Positions 35,919 through 44,832 of a stretch of 64,000 bases of DNA are shown in pieces. The translations under genes and the position numbers were made by a program. This stretch comes from Streptomyces dysideae (GTDB lineage Bacteria; Actinomycetota; Actinomycetes; Streptomycetales; Streptomycetaceae), in contig NZ_KQ949110.1 of assembly GCF_001514305.1 (NCBI RefSeq), forward strand, positions 40,295 through 104,294, read 5' to 3'. The notes beneath the pieces were generated by a model. The model had not been told where the DNA came from, did not search any database, and saw nothing but the letters and a program-made list of their open reading frames with translations. The first letter of the stretch is position 1; each line of letters opens with the position of its first letter.

Positions 35919-38795
35919 TCATTGATGGTCTTTGCGGTGCAGGAGGCCGAGTTCTTCGTCCATGCGGAGCCAGTGATGACCGAAACGCTGTTCACTCTCC
36001 CGTGTTGAAGAATCAGTGGGCAGCAGCACGGTGTCGGCGAGAAGAGGATGCTTCTTCCAGCTTTCGGGCGGCTGATGCCGGTCGGAAGCGCGGGTGACCC
36101 AGGCGGCCGGGACGGGGAGTGTGTGTTCCAGGATGCTGCGCAGGTGGCGCTGGCTGAGGTGTTCCTGGTCCGGGAGCGGGAGAAGGCCGGCTGCGTCGAG
36201 GGTCAGGGTGCCGTCGGGGCCGCGGTAGCAGGGCAGCAGGCGGCGGGGCAGGATGCCGGGCCGGGTGGCCGCCTGGGCGGTGGTGAGGTGCTGACGGTGC
36301 AGGTCGGCCAGGGAAGAGACCCGTATCGCCGGGGGCGCCAGGTGGATCGCGCTGAGCTGCTGCTGACGACTGGTGCGGGTCTGGTGGGTGGCTGCCATCT
36401 GCTGCAGACGCGTCGTTTCCGCCGCGAAACCGGAGGTGACGCCGTGGACCTGTTCGACGAGGGCCTGGACATCGTCGGGTACGACAAGGGGTTCTTTCTC
36501 CAGGGTGGGGAGGAGCCGGGCGGTTTCGTGGAGGGTGACGGCGGGCTCGACCGTGCCCCACCCGGGCGGCAGAGCGGTCACGCCGCGGGAGTTGACCGGG
36601 TTCAGCACCGTCAGCGTCGGGCTGTTGTCACGGTCCCACCAGGCGGGGCGGCGATCCTGCCCGGCCCACAGACGGGTGAAGCGGCCCAGGCGCCCCAGGC
36701 GCTGCAGCAGGCGGGCCAGAGAAGTGAGATCGCTGACCATCAGGTCGACATCAAGGTCCAGGCTCATGTCGAGGAGGCTGGTGGTGACGAAGACGAGGCG
36801 TGCCGGGCGCGGGCCGGTGGGCCCCAGCCGGGTCCGGAGGTCTCGCAGTGTGCTCTGCCGTCGCCGCCCCCGGAGCCGGGCGTGGACGAGGACCAGGTCG
36901 TGCGGTGGGCCGGTCCATGTGCGGCGCAGGTACTGGTAGGTGTCCTGCGCGTCGGCGACGGTCGCGCACACCACAGCCGCGCATCCGCCGTGGCGGGCCA
37001 CCGGCTGGAGTGTGTCGGCGATCACGGCCAGGCGCTCCCCGGGGTCGACGGTGCGGCCGGCCTGTTCGAGGCGCCGGTAAGTGACCGGGCGGATGCGGAG
37101 GTGAGCGGTCCTGCGCTGGGCGGCCCTTTGCCGGCCGTGGGCCGGTTCGGACATGCGGTGGGCGGTGGCGGTTGCCGCGTCCGCGAACAGCCATCCGGGG
37201 TAGCGGGGGGCGAACGAGGCGCCGTGGAGACCAGTTTGGCCGGCTCCGGCCAGGTAGGCCCGTACCAGCTCGGTGGCGGTGGACGCAGGCATCGTCGCCG
37301 ACAGCAGGACAACCGGGCAGTTCAGGGCTCCCAGCCAGTGCAGCAGGCGCAGCAACTGGAGCTGGCTGAACGGGTCCAGCGCGTGGGCTTCGTCGACCAC
37401 GACTGTCTTGCCCGACAGGGCCAGCATGCGCAGCGCACTGTAGCGGACGGGGAGGACAGCCATCTGTGCCTGGTCGGTGGTGGAGACGGTGTACTGGGCC
37501 AGGAGCGCGTTGTCCCCTCCGCGCAGCCATCGGTCCGGGCCGGCGGTGCCCGGGCCGGACTCCGTCCCGTCGCCGGCCGCAAGGTCGTCCGGGCCGTCGG
37601 TGAACGGGTTGTCGGGTGGTCCGTCCAGAACGGACATGTCCGCCGGGGACAGGCTTCGGCCGGTGTAGGCCTCGTTGAGGTCGCTGTGGTGGTGCACCAG
37701 CATCACGGGGGCGTACTCGGGCCGGTGGGCGCGCACGTACCGGTCCAGGACCTCGTAGGCCTGGTCGGCGGCGGCCGTGGCCGGGAGCAGCCACATCACC
37801 CCCTGAGTGCCACAGTGCTCGTTGAAGATCCGCGCCATCTCCAGGGCGGTCACGCTCTTTCCCGCCCCCATGGCATCGGTGACCACCGCGATGCCACTCC
37901 CCCGCTCGGCGACCAGCCGCGGCAACTCCTCCATCACGGAGGCCTGAAGAGCGTTGGGTTCCTCAAGTCCCGGGTGGGCGGTGGTGAACGGGACCCGGTC
38001 CAAAGCGAAGCGGGTAAGGCCGAGCCGCTCGACCTCCTCCTCGGCCTGCCTGCGGGCGTGACTGTGGTGCTCGGCAGCCCCGAAGGACGGAGTGTCCGCG
38101 TTGGGCACCCAGTACCGGCGCTGGCTCGCGACACGGTCGGCAACCATCGTCAGACCCGTGATCAGCACCGCAGCCTCGACCGACATCCGATCCGGAGCCT
38201 CGTCGACACCGAACAGGTGCCACAGCAGCCGGGTGTAGCGGCGGCGCAGGTCCTGCCACACAGGCCCGCCCAGGGTGGCCTGCACCCGGTGGACGGATGC
38301 TGCCCCGTCCACGTCGAGTTGCAGGAACCGGCCGTGGTGCCCACCCAAAGACTGAGCAGCACGGACAGCGGGACTGTCGTTACCGCCGACGGCGAATCCC
38401 AGCTCGCCCAGCAGATGCAGCCCCGCATGCATCGACGCGCGCGCGTGCGGCACGTGCACCACCAGGCCCATGTCCGCCAGCAGATCCTCCCCCAGCCGTA
38501 TGCGTACCAAGGGCACAGAGGACTGCCAACTCGGAATCAGCTTGCCGATGTCATGCATGGCAGCCAGGAAAGACACCAGCGAACGCGCTTGCTCCTGCGA
38601 GACGTTGAGCCCGGCGCTGATGACCTTACGTTGGCTCGGGGTCAGGAACCGGTCCCACAGCACCGCGGCCACCGCACCCACATCGATCAAGTGGAACAGC
38701 AGCGAATACACCCTCAGCGTCGCACGATCGAACTTCCCGCAGGGACGACGGTCAACACCGTCGTACCGCGCGTCCTCAACAGCTCCCATCCCCAC
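35919..38795 (-). CDS. cas3: CRISPR nuclease-helicase Cas3
   Basis: A ~958-residue HD-nuclease/SF2-helicase. HD motifs: LLFHLID, FLAAMHDIGK (His81-Asp82), SMHAGL and GGHHGRF. Helicase motifs: MGAGKSVTALEMA (Walker A), VVDEAHALDPFS (DEAH box), LLSATMP (motif III) and LLQRLGRLGRF (motif VI). No key residue appears lost, so target degradation should be possible. The GTG at 38795 follows GGGGAGG with 9-nt spacing; ATG 38789 or a TTG at 38837 are alternatives. An intact Cas3 argues that Cascade still serves interference. Confidence 0.9.
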   Translation of the reverse strand: MGMGAVEDARYDGVDRRPCGKFDRATLRVYSLLFHLIDVGAVAAVLWDRFLTPSQRKVISAGLNVSQEQARSLVSFLAAMHDIGKLIPSWQSSVPLVRIRLGEDLLADMGLVVHVPHARASMHAGLHLLGELGFAVGGNDSPAVRAAQSLGGHHGRFLQLDVDGAASVHRVQATLGGPVWQDLRRRYTRLLWHLFGVDEAPDRMSVEAAVLITGLTMVADRVASQRRYWVPNADTPSFGAAEHHSHARRQAEEEVERLGLTRFALDRVPFTTAHPGLEEPNALQASVMEELPRLVAERGSGIAVVTDAMGAGKSVTALEMARIFNEHCGTQGVMWLLPATAAADQAYEVLDRYVRAHRPEYAPVMLVHHHSDLNEAYTGRSLSPADMSVLDGPPDNPFTDGPDDLAAGDGTESGPGTAGPDRWLRGGDNALLAQYTVSTTDQAQMAVLPVRYSALRMLALSGKTVVVDEAHALDPFSQLQLLRLLHWLGALNCPVVLLSATMPASTATELVRAYLAGAGQTGLHGASFAPRYPGWLFADAATATAHRMSEPAHGRQRAAQRRTAHLRIRPVTYRRLEQAGRTVDPGERLAVIADTLQPVARHGGCAAVVCATVADAQDTYQYLRRTWTGPPHDLVLVHARLRGRRRQSTLRDLRTRLGPTGPRPARLVFVTTSLLDMSLDLDVDLMVSDLTSLARLLQRLGRLGRFTRLWAGQDRRPAWWDRDNSPTLTVLNPVNSRGVTALPPGWGTVEPAVTLHETARLLPTLEKEPLVVPDDVQALVEQVHGVTSGFAAETTRLQQMAATHQTRTSRQQQLSAIHLAPPAIRVSSLADLHRQHLTTAQAATRPGILPRRLLPCYRGPDGTLTLDAAGLLPLPDQEHLSQRHLRSILEHTLPVPAAWVTRASDRHQPPESWKKHPLLADTVLLPTDSSTRESEQRFGHHWLRMDEELGLLHRKDHQ

Positions 38796-38880
38796 ACGCT
38801 GCCGCCTCCCCGAACCCACGACAACATGATCACGCAAAAGCGGAGCAACCAGCCTCGCGCCCGCTAAAATCCACGCTCTA

Positions 38881-38899
38881 CCCGTACATCTCGTACGGG
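38881..38899. promoter_or_regulatory. Inverted repeat in the cas3-array interval
   Basis: CCCGTAC-ATCTC-GTACGGG, a perfect 7-bp inverted repeat, lies between the cas3 start and the first clear CRISPR repeat, i.e. in the presumed leader. A second small hairpin (GTCGC...GCGAC) at about 38932-38948 may be a decayed first repeat. Either could affect cas or array transcription. Confidence 0.45.
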
Positions 38900-38983
38900 C
38901 TCACCCTCTGATGTGACATATTTCCCTAGCCGGTCGCGAGCAAGCGACTGACAAAGTGCCCCAGAGTGCCCAGGTCAAGAAGG

Positions 38984-40632
38984 GTAGAGCCCGCGCGAGC
39001 GGGAGTGACGCGTACGTGGACCGCTGCATCGTCCTGGTGGACGCGTAGAGCCCGCGCGAGCGGGAGTGACCCGTGCCGCTGCCACTCCGGTGGCCACACC
39101 GGGTTGCAGAGCCTGCGCGAGCGGGAATGACTCGCCCTCCAGCCACACCAGCGACTCCGGCCGATATTAGAGCCCGCGCAAGCGGGAGTAACTGGGTCTC
39201 CTGGTCCTCTGTGTTCAGACGCAGGGATACGACTCGGGGGCCGAGACCCGGCTGGCGACACCCGTGCCGTAGAACCTGCGCGAGCAGGAGTGCCCCGGCC
39301 ACTGTCGCGGCCTTCCCGACGACCTCGCGGTAGAGCCCGCACGGGCGGGCCTGGCCCATAGACCGAAGCCGTCGCGCCGGGCGAACTTGGGGCAAATCCC
39401 GCGCGAGCGGGAGCAACTCCGCTCCCTGGCCTCTGTCTTCAGACACAAGGGCACAGCCCGCACACGGCTGGAGTAGCCTCGAAGCCGGGACTCGGTTGGC
39501 AACACCACCACGTCAAGCCCGCGCAAGCGGGGATGACTCGATCGCCGCCCTCTGGGAGGCAATCGGCTTCCGTTAGAGCCCGCGCGAGCGGGGATGACTC
39601 GATCTGGCGGACCTCGTGGGGGTTGAGGTGGACGTAGAGCCCGCGCGAGAGGGACTCGGCCTTCTGACCCTCTGTGTTCAGACGCAGGGGTACGGCCCGC
39701 GCTGGGCTGGAGTGCTTCCGAAGGCCGAGATCCGGCCGGCAGGGCAGCCCGCCGTGGAGCCTGCGCGAGCAGGAGTGACGCGTGGTACCAGTCCTCGGTG
39801 GTGTGTTCGAGGACGTAGAGCCCTCGCGAGCGGGAGTGACGCGGCGATGTCTCCGAGTCTGTTTCGACGTTGGGGCAGAGCCCGCGCAAGCGGGAGTGAC
39901 GCGGCCGGGTGCAGGGTGGGCCCGCCCTCGATCAGGTAGAGCCCGCGTGAGCGGGAATGACTCGAAGATCCCCGGATCCTGGCTGGAGGACCTCTCGTAG
40001 AGCCCGCGCGAGCGGGAGTGACGCGGTGGCATAGGTGGTCAGGACGACTGCGTCCGCGTAGAGCCCGCGCAAGCGGGAGTGACTCGGCGATATACTCCAA
40101 GTTCACTTCGACGTTGGGGTAGAGCCTGCGTGAGCGGGTGTGACTCGCCCTCCAGCCACACCAGTGACTCCGGCCGATAGTAGAGCCCGCGCGAGCGGGA
40201 GTGACCCAGACTTCCTGTCCAGGACGGTGACCGCCGCGTTGCAGAGCCCGCGCAAGCAGGAGTAACTAACCGGGGCAAGGTCCCCTGAGTCGAGGTGAAG
40301 TTGGAGCCCGCGTGAGCGGGAGTGACCCGACCGCCCTGGCCGAACGGCCCCGCACGATCCTGGAGAGCCCGCGCGAGCGGGAGTGACTCGCCGGTGAGCC
40401 AGACCTCGGAGTCGGGGTGCAGGCAGCGCCCGCGCTCGGAAGTAGACCGGATTCAAGAGCGTCCGCACCGCAGCCGCCGCGGTAGAGCCCGCGCGAGCGG
40501 GAGTAACTCGCGCATGAGGCCGATCTTCTCGGCCTCCGTCTCGTAAAGCCCGCGCGAGCGGGAGTGACTCGATCCGTGACGCCAGCATCGGTTCACGCTT
40601 GAGGTAAAGCCCGCGCGAGCGGGGGACACGGA
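38984..40632 (+). CRISPR. Type I-E CRISPR array, partly decayed
   Basis: About 27 recognisable repeats of ~29 nt with ~32-nt spacers, mostly at a 61-nt period (starts 38984, 39045, 39106, 39167, then 39269 onward to 40604). The core is AGCCCGCGCGAGCGGGAGTG, which folds into a CCCGC/GCGGG hairpin. By analogy with the E. coli I-E repeat the plus strand is the transcribed one, with the leader on the cas3 side. Many repeats carry substitutions (39228 mostly deleted; 39451, 39690 and 40423 altered), and several spacers are diverged copies of each other. Protein-like frames across this region are repeat artefacts. Confidence 0.95.
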
Positions 40633-40742
40633 ACTCCAATGAGATCGTTTCATCTTGAACTCGCAGGTTGCGGTACTGGTGTGAGCCCGTGATGCGGTGC
40701 TCGTGCTGACAGGTGGAGTGATCGCCGTCGGGTGATCGTCTG

Positions 40743-41576
40743 TCACCGCTGGACTTCGCAGTTCGCCAGAACGAGCAGGGCCCGTAGCAGCGTGGTGGCG
40801 TGATGGGCGTTCATGCGGACCTTGGTCAGAATGCGCCAGGTCTTCAGGTTCGCGAAGCCGTGCTCGACGGCGGCACGTTCGCGGCTGACCAGCCGGTTCG
40901 CCTCCTTCTCGGCGTCGGTGAGGCGGTGGGAGCGGGTCGCCTTGCGGCCGGTGATGATGACCGGAGCATCGTCGGGGTCGTCGTCGAGGCCGACGAAGCC
41001 GAGGTCGGCCAGGGCACCGAGGCCGGCCTCGCGTAGATGCCTGGTGATGTGGTCGTGGCGGGCGGCGGTGATCTCGCTGGCCCGGCCAGGGCGGGCGGAG
41101 GAGATCCAGATCAGGTTTCCCTTCTCATCGGTCAGCGCGAGGAAGAGCAGGCCATGGGCCTTGTGTTTCCCGCTGTAGTTCTTGCGGTTGTCCGCCCCGG
41201 TGCGGCGACGGGTGCGCACAAGGGTGCCGTCCAGCAGGACCACCGCACCGCCCCGACGGGCGATCTTCTTCAGGGCGCGGTCCATTCGCGGGGCCCGGGC
41301 AGCGAGCAGGTCGATGACTTCCAGGACCCAGCGGCGGACGGTTGCGGCCGAGACGGAGTTGCCGCCGGCCATGTCGGCCAGGCGCTGGTCGTGGCGCAGG
41401 ACGGCCAGCACGACGATCGCCTGCGTGCCCGGAGCGGCCTTGCGCCAGCGCGTGCCCAGTTGCTTGCGGCGCCGGCGTATCAGTCCGCCGACGAGATCGA
41501 CAGTCCGCTTCGACACAGGAAGCCGGACCTGGTAGACAACACCGGGAGAGCCCTCGGCGGGCGGCTGTTTCTTCAC
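40743..41576 (-). CDS. IS5-like (DDE_Tnp_4) transposase
   Basis: A 277-residue DDE transposase of the type common in Streptomyces IS5-group elements. Catalytic candidates are the Asp in VVLLDGTLVRTRRR, the Asp in LADLGFVGLDDD and the Glu in RERAAVEHGFANLKTWRI. An N-terminal helix-turn-helix (SVSAATVRRWVLEVID) is present. It lies 110 bp after the last CRISPR repeat. Terminal inverted repeats were not located by eye, so the limits of the element are unknown. Confidence 0.85.
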   Translation of the reverse strand: MKKQPPAEGSPGVVYQVRLPVSKRTVDLVGGLIRRRRKQLGTRWRKAAPGTQAIVVLAVLRHDQRLADMAGGNSVSAATVRRWVLEVIDLLAARAPRMDRALKKIARRGGAVVLLDGTLVRTRRRTGADNRKNYSGKHKAHGLLFLALTDEKGNLIWISSARPGRASEITAARHDHITRHLREAGLGALADLGFVGLDDDPDDAPVIITGRKATRSHRLTDAEKEANRLVSRERAAVEHGFANLKTWRILTKVRMNAHHATTLLRALLVLANCEVQR

Positions 41577-41645
41577 ACAAACGCCAACTCCCGCTGGGGG
41601 CCCTCGTGTTACGGCCGGAATCGGCCGCTCTGCCCCAGCCGGCGA

Positions 41646-42101
41646 TCAACGCGGCAGGTACCGTCCCGAGCCAGTCCGGGTCAGCCAGCCCCGGTCGGAC
41701 AGCTTGCGCAACTGGCCGCGGACCGGCTCGACCTTTGCCGGGGTGTTCTCCCGACCCAGCGCGAGCGCGACGTCCTTGGCCATCACCGGCCCCGACGCCT
41801 TCGCGACGATCTCCATGATCCGCCGGTACTCCGGCGTGAGCACCTCCGCCCCCATGCCTTCCTCGCGGTCCGGGGTCAGCCGCATCCCACCCGCCCCGTG
41901 CGTCACCACCGCCGGCTCCGGCTCCACGATGCCCGACGGCCGCCGTCCCCCGTCCGTCGCCTCGGCCCACTGTCCGAACACCACCTCGGCCGCCTCCAGC
42001 CGGCCCAGTTCGGCGTCGATCTCCGCCAGCTCCTTGCGCAGCAACTCGGCCCGCTCGGTCAGTCGCATCCGCCGCTCGATCGTCCACGTCAGCACGTCCA
42101 C
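41646..42101 (-). CDS. Coiled-coil/winged-helix hypothetical protein
   Basis: A 151-residue protein: an N-terminal coiled coil (RAELLRKELAEIDAELGRLE) followed by a winged-helix region (EYRRIMEIVAKASGPVMAKD, then VRGQLRKLSDRGWLTRTGSG). This arrangement resembles small DNA-binding proteins carried near Streptomyces insertion sequences. No specific function is recognised. Confidence 0.6.
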   Translation of the reverse strand: MDVLTWTIERRMRLTERAELLRKELAEIDAELGRLEAAEVVFGQWAEATDGGRRPSGIVEPEPAVVTHGAGGMRLTPDREEGMGAEVLTPEYRRIMEIVAKASGPVMAKDVALALGRENTPAKVEPVRGQLRKLSDRGWLTRTGSGRYLPR

Positions 42102-42216
42102 TATGCGCCTCCCTCCCGTTGCGGAACCTACGAGACGCCTCGGGTGGACCGCCCCAGAACCCGCGAACCGGCCCGTGGCAGACGAACCACCTGCTAACGA
42201 TCACGTCCGAGAGCAG

Positions 42217-42320
42217 CACGAGTGCGTCAATCTCCACGCCCGGCACGCGACCAGGCTCCTGCGGGCCCTGTTCGTCCTCACGGACCTTGAGATCGCCAGG
42301 GTGGGCAGGCTCGCTGTGCA
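42217..42320 (+). pseudogene. C-terminal remnant of an IS transposase
   Basis: The plus strand encodes VNLHARHATRLLRALFVLTD, very like the last residues of the neighbouring IS transposase (AHHATTLLRALLVLANCEV). No start or catalytic region remains in this orientation. It is a leftover of a second, related IS element. Confidence 0.6.
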
Positions 42321-42331
42321 GGTACATTCCC

Positions 42332-42376
42332 TTGACAAGGCATATCGTTTATCGTTGGTATTGATAAACGATATGC
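42332..42376 (+). promoter_or_regulatory. Promoter with palindromic operator for DUF2975-XRE pair
   Basis: TTGACA at 42332-42337 is a consensus -35 box. It is followed by a perfect 14-bp inverted repeat, GCATATCGTTTATC / GATAAACGATATGC, at 42340-42353 and 42363-42376 with a 9-bp centre. The palindrome covers the spacer and the -10 region, 26 bp before the DUF2975 start. It is probably the binding site of the XRE protein encoded by the second gene. Confidence 0.7.
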
Positions 42377-42401
42377 ATGCTGCCGGTCGACAGGGGGAAT
42401 C

Positions 42402-43022
42402 ATGGGTGCCAAGTCCTGGTGGAGCCAGACCGACAGCCGGTTGCTGGAGGCAGCTCTGGGCCTGGCTGCTCTGCTGGTCGGCGTCTTCGGAGTGCTGCTT
42501 CCGGCCCTCGGGGTGGCCGGTCTGATAGATCCGATGGACACCCGAGAGGTTGAGCCCGAGACGCCGCCCCGGGTACCGGGAACCGTGACCGACGCGGTAA
42601 CGGGCCACGGTATGACCCTCACCGGCGCCCACCGGGCGGATCTCGTCTTCGCCGACCCCGACCTGAGTCAGTGCCTGCTGCTCGCCCTGCCGGAGATCGT
42701 CGGCAGCCTGCTCCTGCTCCTCATCCTGGCCCTCCTTTTCAAGATGGCCCGGACCCTGCGCGGCGGCGACGTGTTCGTGCCGGTGAACGCCCGACGCCTG
42801 AGCGTCATAGGACTCGCGGTACTGGTGCAGGCCCTCCTCGCCCCGGTACTGCCGGCGCTCACCACAGAAATGCTGGTCAGCGGTACCTCCATGGCCGAAC
42901 AGATCCCGTTCTCGGTCACCTTCACCGGCGAGTACGTGCTGCTGGCCTTCCTCGTCCTGGCGCTGGGAGAAGTCTTCCGGCGCGGAACGAAGCTGCGCGC
43001 CGATACCGAGGGGTTGGTCTGA
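42402..43022 (+). CDS. DUF2975 membrane protein
   Basis: A 206-residue integral membrane protein with four hydrophobic helices: an N-terminal one (ALGLAALLVGVFGVLLPALG), then around residues 95-117 (LPEIVGSLLLLLILALLF), 134-150 and 170-190. The GDVFVPVNARRLSVIG motif between helices is typical of DUF2975. Such proteins are nearly always encoded beside a small Cro/CI-type regulator, as here. The physiological role is not known. ATG 42402 follows GGGGGAAT. Confidence 0.85.
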   Translation: MGAKSWWSQTDSRLLEAALGLAALLVGVFGVLLPALGVAGLIDPMDTREVEPETPPRVPGTVTDAVTGHGMTLTGAHRADLVFADPDLSQCLLLALPEIVGSLLLLLILALLFKMARTLRGGDVFVPVNARRLSVIGLAVLVQALLAPVLPALTTEMLVSGTSMAEQIPFSVTFTGEYVLLAFLVLALGEVFRRGTKLRADTEGLV

Positions 43023-43246
43023 TGCCACCAGAAGAGGAGCATCGGGTCCAGGTCCACCTGGACCGACTGCTGGCCGAGCACGGCATGACCCTGTCCGAAC
43101 TGGCGACCAGGGTCGGGGTGACAGTCGTCAACCTCTCCATTCTCAAGAACGACCGGGCGAAGGCGATCCGCTTCTCCACCCTCACCGCGATCTGCCGCGA
43201 ACTGAACTGCCAGCCCGGCGACTTGCTCAGCATCCGCAAAGACTGA
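43022..43246 (+). CDS. Cro/CI-type regulator paired with DUF2975
   Basis: A 74-residue helix-turn-helix protein: HGMTLSELATRVGVTVVNLS, then ILKNDRAKAIRFSTLTAICRE and the C-terminal LNCQPGDLL. It matches the YozG/Xre small regulators linked to DUF2975. The ATG overlaps the upstream stop (TGATG). It probably binds the palindrome at 42340-42376 and controls its own operon. Confidence 0.88.
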   Translation: MPPEEEHRVQVHLDRLLAEHGMTLSELATRVGVTVVNLSILKNDRAKAIRFSTLTAICRELNCQPGDLLSIRKD

Positions 43247-43715
43247 CCCTCCACGGAAGACCTGAACAGCGAGATCTCGATCCGTCGCGCACGTCGCCAG
43301 CCGGACCACGGAAGCCATCTGGCCTCGTTGTCAGACGATCACGATGCTCGGCAACCGCCCACGACCTGCACGAGAACCGGACACCGCACTCACACCAGCC
43401 GCGCGACCAGCAACTTCAGGATGAAACGGGCTCAATCTTCGTCGTCGCAGGACTAGCGCGCGAGGCTGACGCGGGTTCGGCAACAACCTGGCCCAGTTCG
43501 CCGAGGCCATCCCTATCCGCCAGCTCAGCATGCCGACCGATAGGGAGCCGTCACGGCGGGGCGGCACCCACAGCCCGGCGCGAAATCGAGTGGAGGCCAT
43601 ACTTGAAGACCACCTATAGAGCAAAGACGCAGGTCACAGCCGCCCTCGTATTGTGATTCTCGTGGAGCTGAACAGGCAATTCTCATAGCCATGCGTCAGT
43701 CATTCTCGTCCAATG
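43247..43715. other. Gene-poor stretch, possible decayed coding tail
   Basis: No complete gene is supported. On the plus strand, 43473-43619 encodes a protein-like tail (FGNNLAQFAEAIPIRQLSMP, ending RNRVEAILEDHL and a stop) without a start, which may be the 3' end of a lost gene. The rest shows nothing convincing. Confidence 0.3.
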
Positions 43716-44417
43716 TCAGGAGCAACTCCCCCACTTCCCCTGCATACAGACGCTCCTGGTACTCATCGAGAATGACACCTGGGTGAGAACTTCACGAGAC
43801 AGGACCGTGAGAGTCAGCACCCACTCCACCAGCTGCGGGACCGTGGTCGCCGGGCAGTCCAGCAGCACACCGCCCAGGCAGTACGCCGTGCCGTCCCCAT
43901 CCAGGACCGCGAGAGGGCCGTTCGGGAAGCGTGAATCGGCTACGGGTGCGGCCGCCTTCGGGCTGGCCGGACGCCGTGACGTCGACGCCGACCTCGAGGC
44001 GCCGGCCGGACCGGACGCAGCAGATGCAGGACGGTGGAGGCGCGGGGAGCTCCCGTGGCCAGGCGCCGCGTCGTCAGCAGGCCTGTCGGCGAGCGCAGGC
44101 TGCTCGGGTGCGGGCGCGGGACCGGTGAAGGTCTCCGGCACGGGCTCGGTGACCGGTTCGGCCGGGTGCTTGGCCGCCCAGCCTTCCAGCAGCCGCAGAT
44201 ACGCCTCACGGCGTGGCGGGCGCGGCTCGGAGCGGCCGTTCTCCCAGTTCTTTACCGTCTGCGTCGTCGTCCGCAGTACCTGAGCCAGCCGCGCCTGCGT
44301 GACACCGGCCGCCTCCCGCAGCCGGGCCCGTTCCGTCGGCGACGGCAACTCCGGCTCACCCGCCAGCAGTTCATCCACCGCCGCGAACAGCTCATCCTGA
44401 CTCGGCCGGTCCGCCAT
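43716..44417 (-). pseudogene. Truncated second tap gene
   Basis: A 233-codon frame from ATG 44417. Its first ~190 residues align with the Tap protein at 23.9-26.0 kb: the HTH region LREAAGVTQARLAQVLRTTT, the long P/A linker, and the core start FPNGPLAVLDGDGTAYCLGG. After VPQLVEWVL homology ends (about 43829) and an unrelated tail follows to a stop. About 470 C-terminal residues are missing. The copy is clearly diverged from the intact one, so it is not a recent duplicate. The HTH remains intact, and a DNA-binding fragment could still be made. Confidence 0.8.
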
Positions 44418-44574
44418 CGCCACCTCCACCACGGACCCTAGCATTATTTAACCCTGGATTTAGCCATTGGGCGCTCTTGTGCGGCAGCGCCGCGACGGAC
44501 CAGGTGTGCTTTGACTCCTACTTGGCCACCTTTGCAGCTGGCCTCTGATCAGTCGTCACCACATCGCTGCGCTG

Positions 44575-44730
44575 TCAGAGCAGCAGCTGGAGCCAGTTCG
44601 GGAGCTCCGCCCCTGCGGTGCGCCCCAGGCCCGTGGCGATTCCGCCGATGAAGCCGAGGATCACGACCGCGGCGGCGCGGCGTAGGCGGGAGGTCTTGCG
44701 CTGGGGAGCTTCTGGAGCCGTCTGGGTCAT
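44575..44730 (-). CDS. Small single-TM peptide
   Basis: A 51-residue peptide: a K/R-rich start (APQRKTSRLRRA) and one hydrophobic helix (AAVVILGFIGGIATGLG). ATG 44730 is the likely start. It is divergent from the HTH-Z1 gene, about 100 bp away. It may be a membrane peptide linked to that gene, but nothing shows this directly. Confidence 0.4.
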   Translation of the reverse strand: MTQTAPEAPQRKTSRLRRAAAVVILGFIGGIATGLGRTAGAELPNWLQLLL

Positions 44731-44832
44731 GCTGCGAGCTTGAGGCGTGCGGAGGGTGGTGCGCAGCGCGCAACAGTTGCCAATGGAGGGCAACGCGTTG
44801 CCAATTCGTGCGCAACAGTCTGACAGGCCCAA

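Noticed and set aside
35919..38867. A 939-residue plus-strand frame across cas3.
   Set aside because: It is antisense to a gene with clear Cas3 motifs and is V/G/Q-rich with no domain.
28183..40632. Calling the locus an established CRISPR-associated transposon.
   Set aside because: No TniQ or TnsA accompanies the cas-linked pair, Cas3 looks active, and no ends or target duplications were found. It is reported only as a candidate.
38901..40639. Minus-strand frames with repeated RSRGLY- or PLARAL-type motifs.
   Set aside because: They are translations of CRISPR repeats at a 61-nt period that shifts frame; not proteins.
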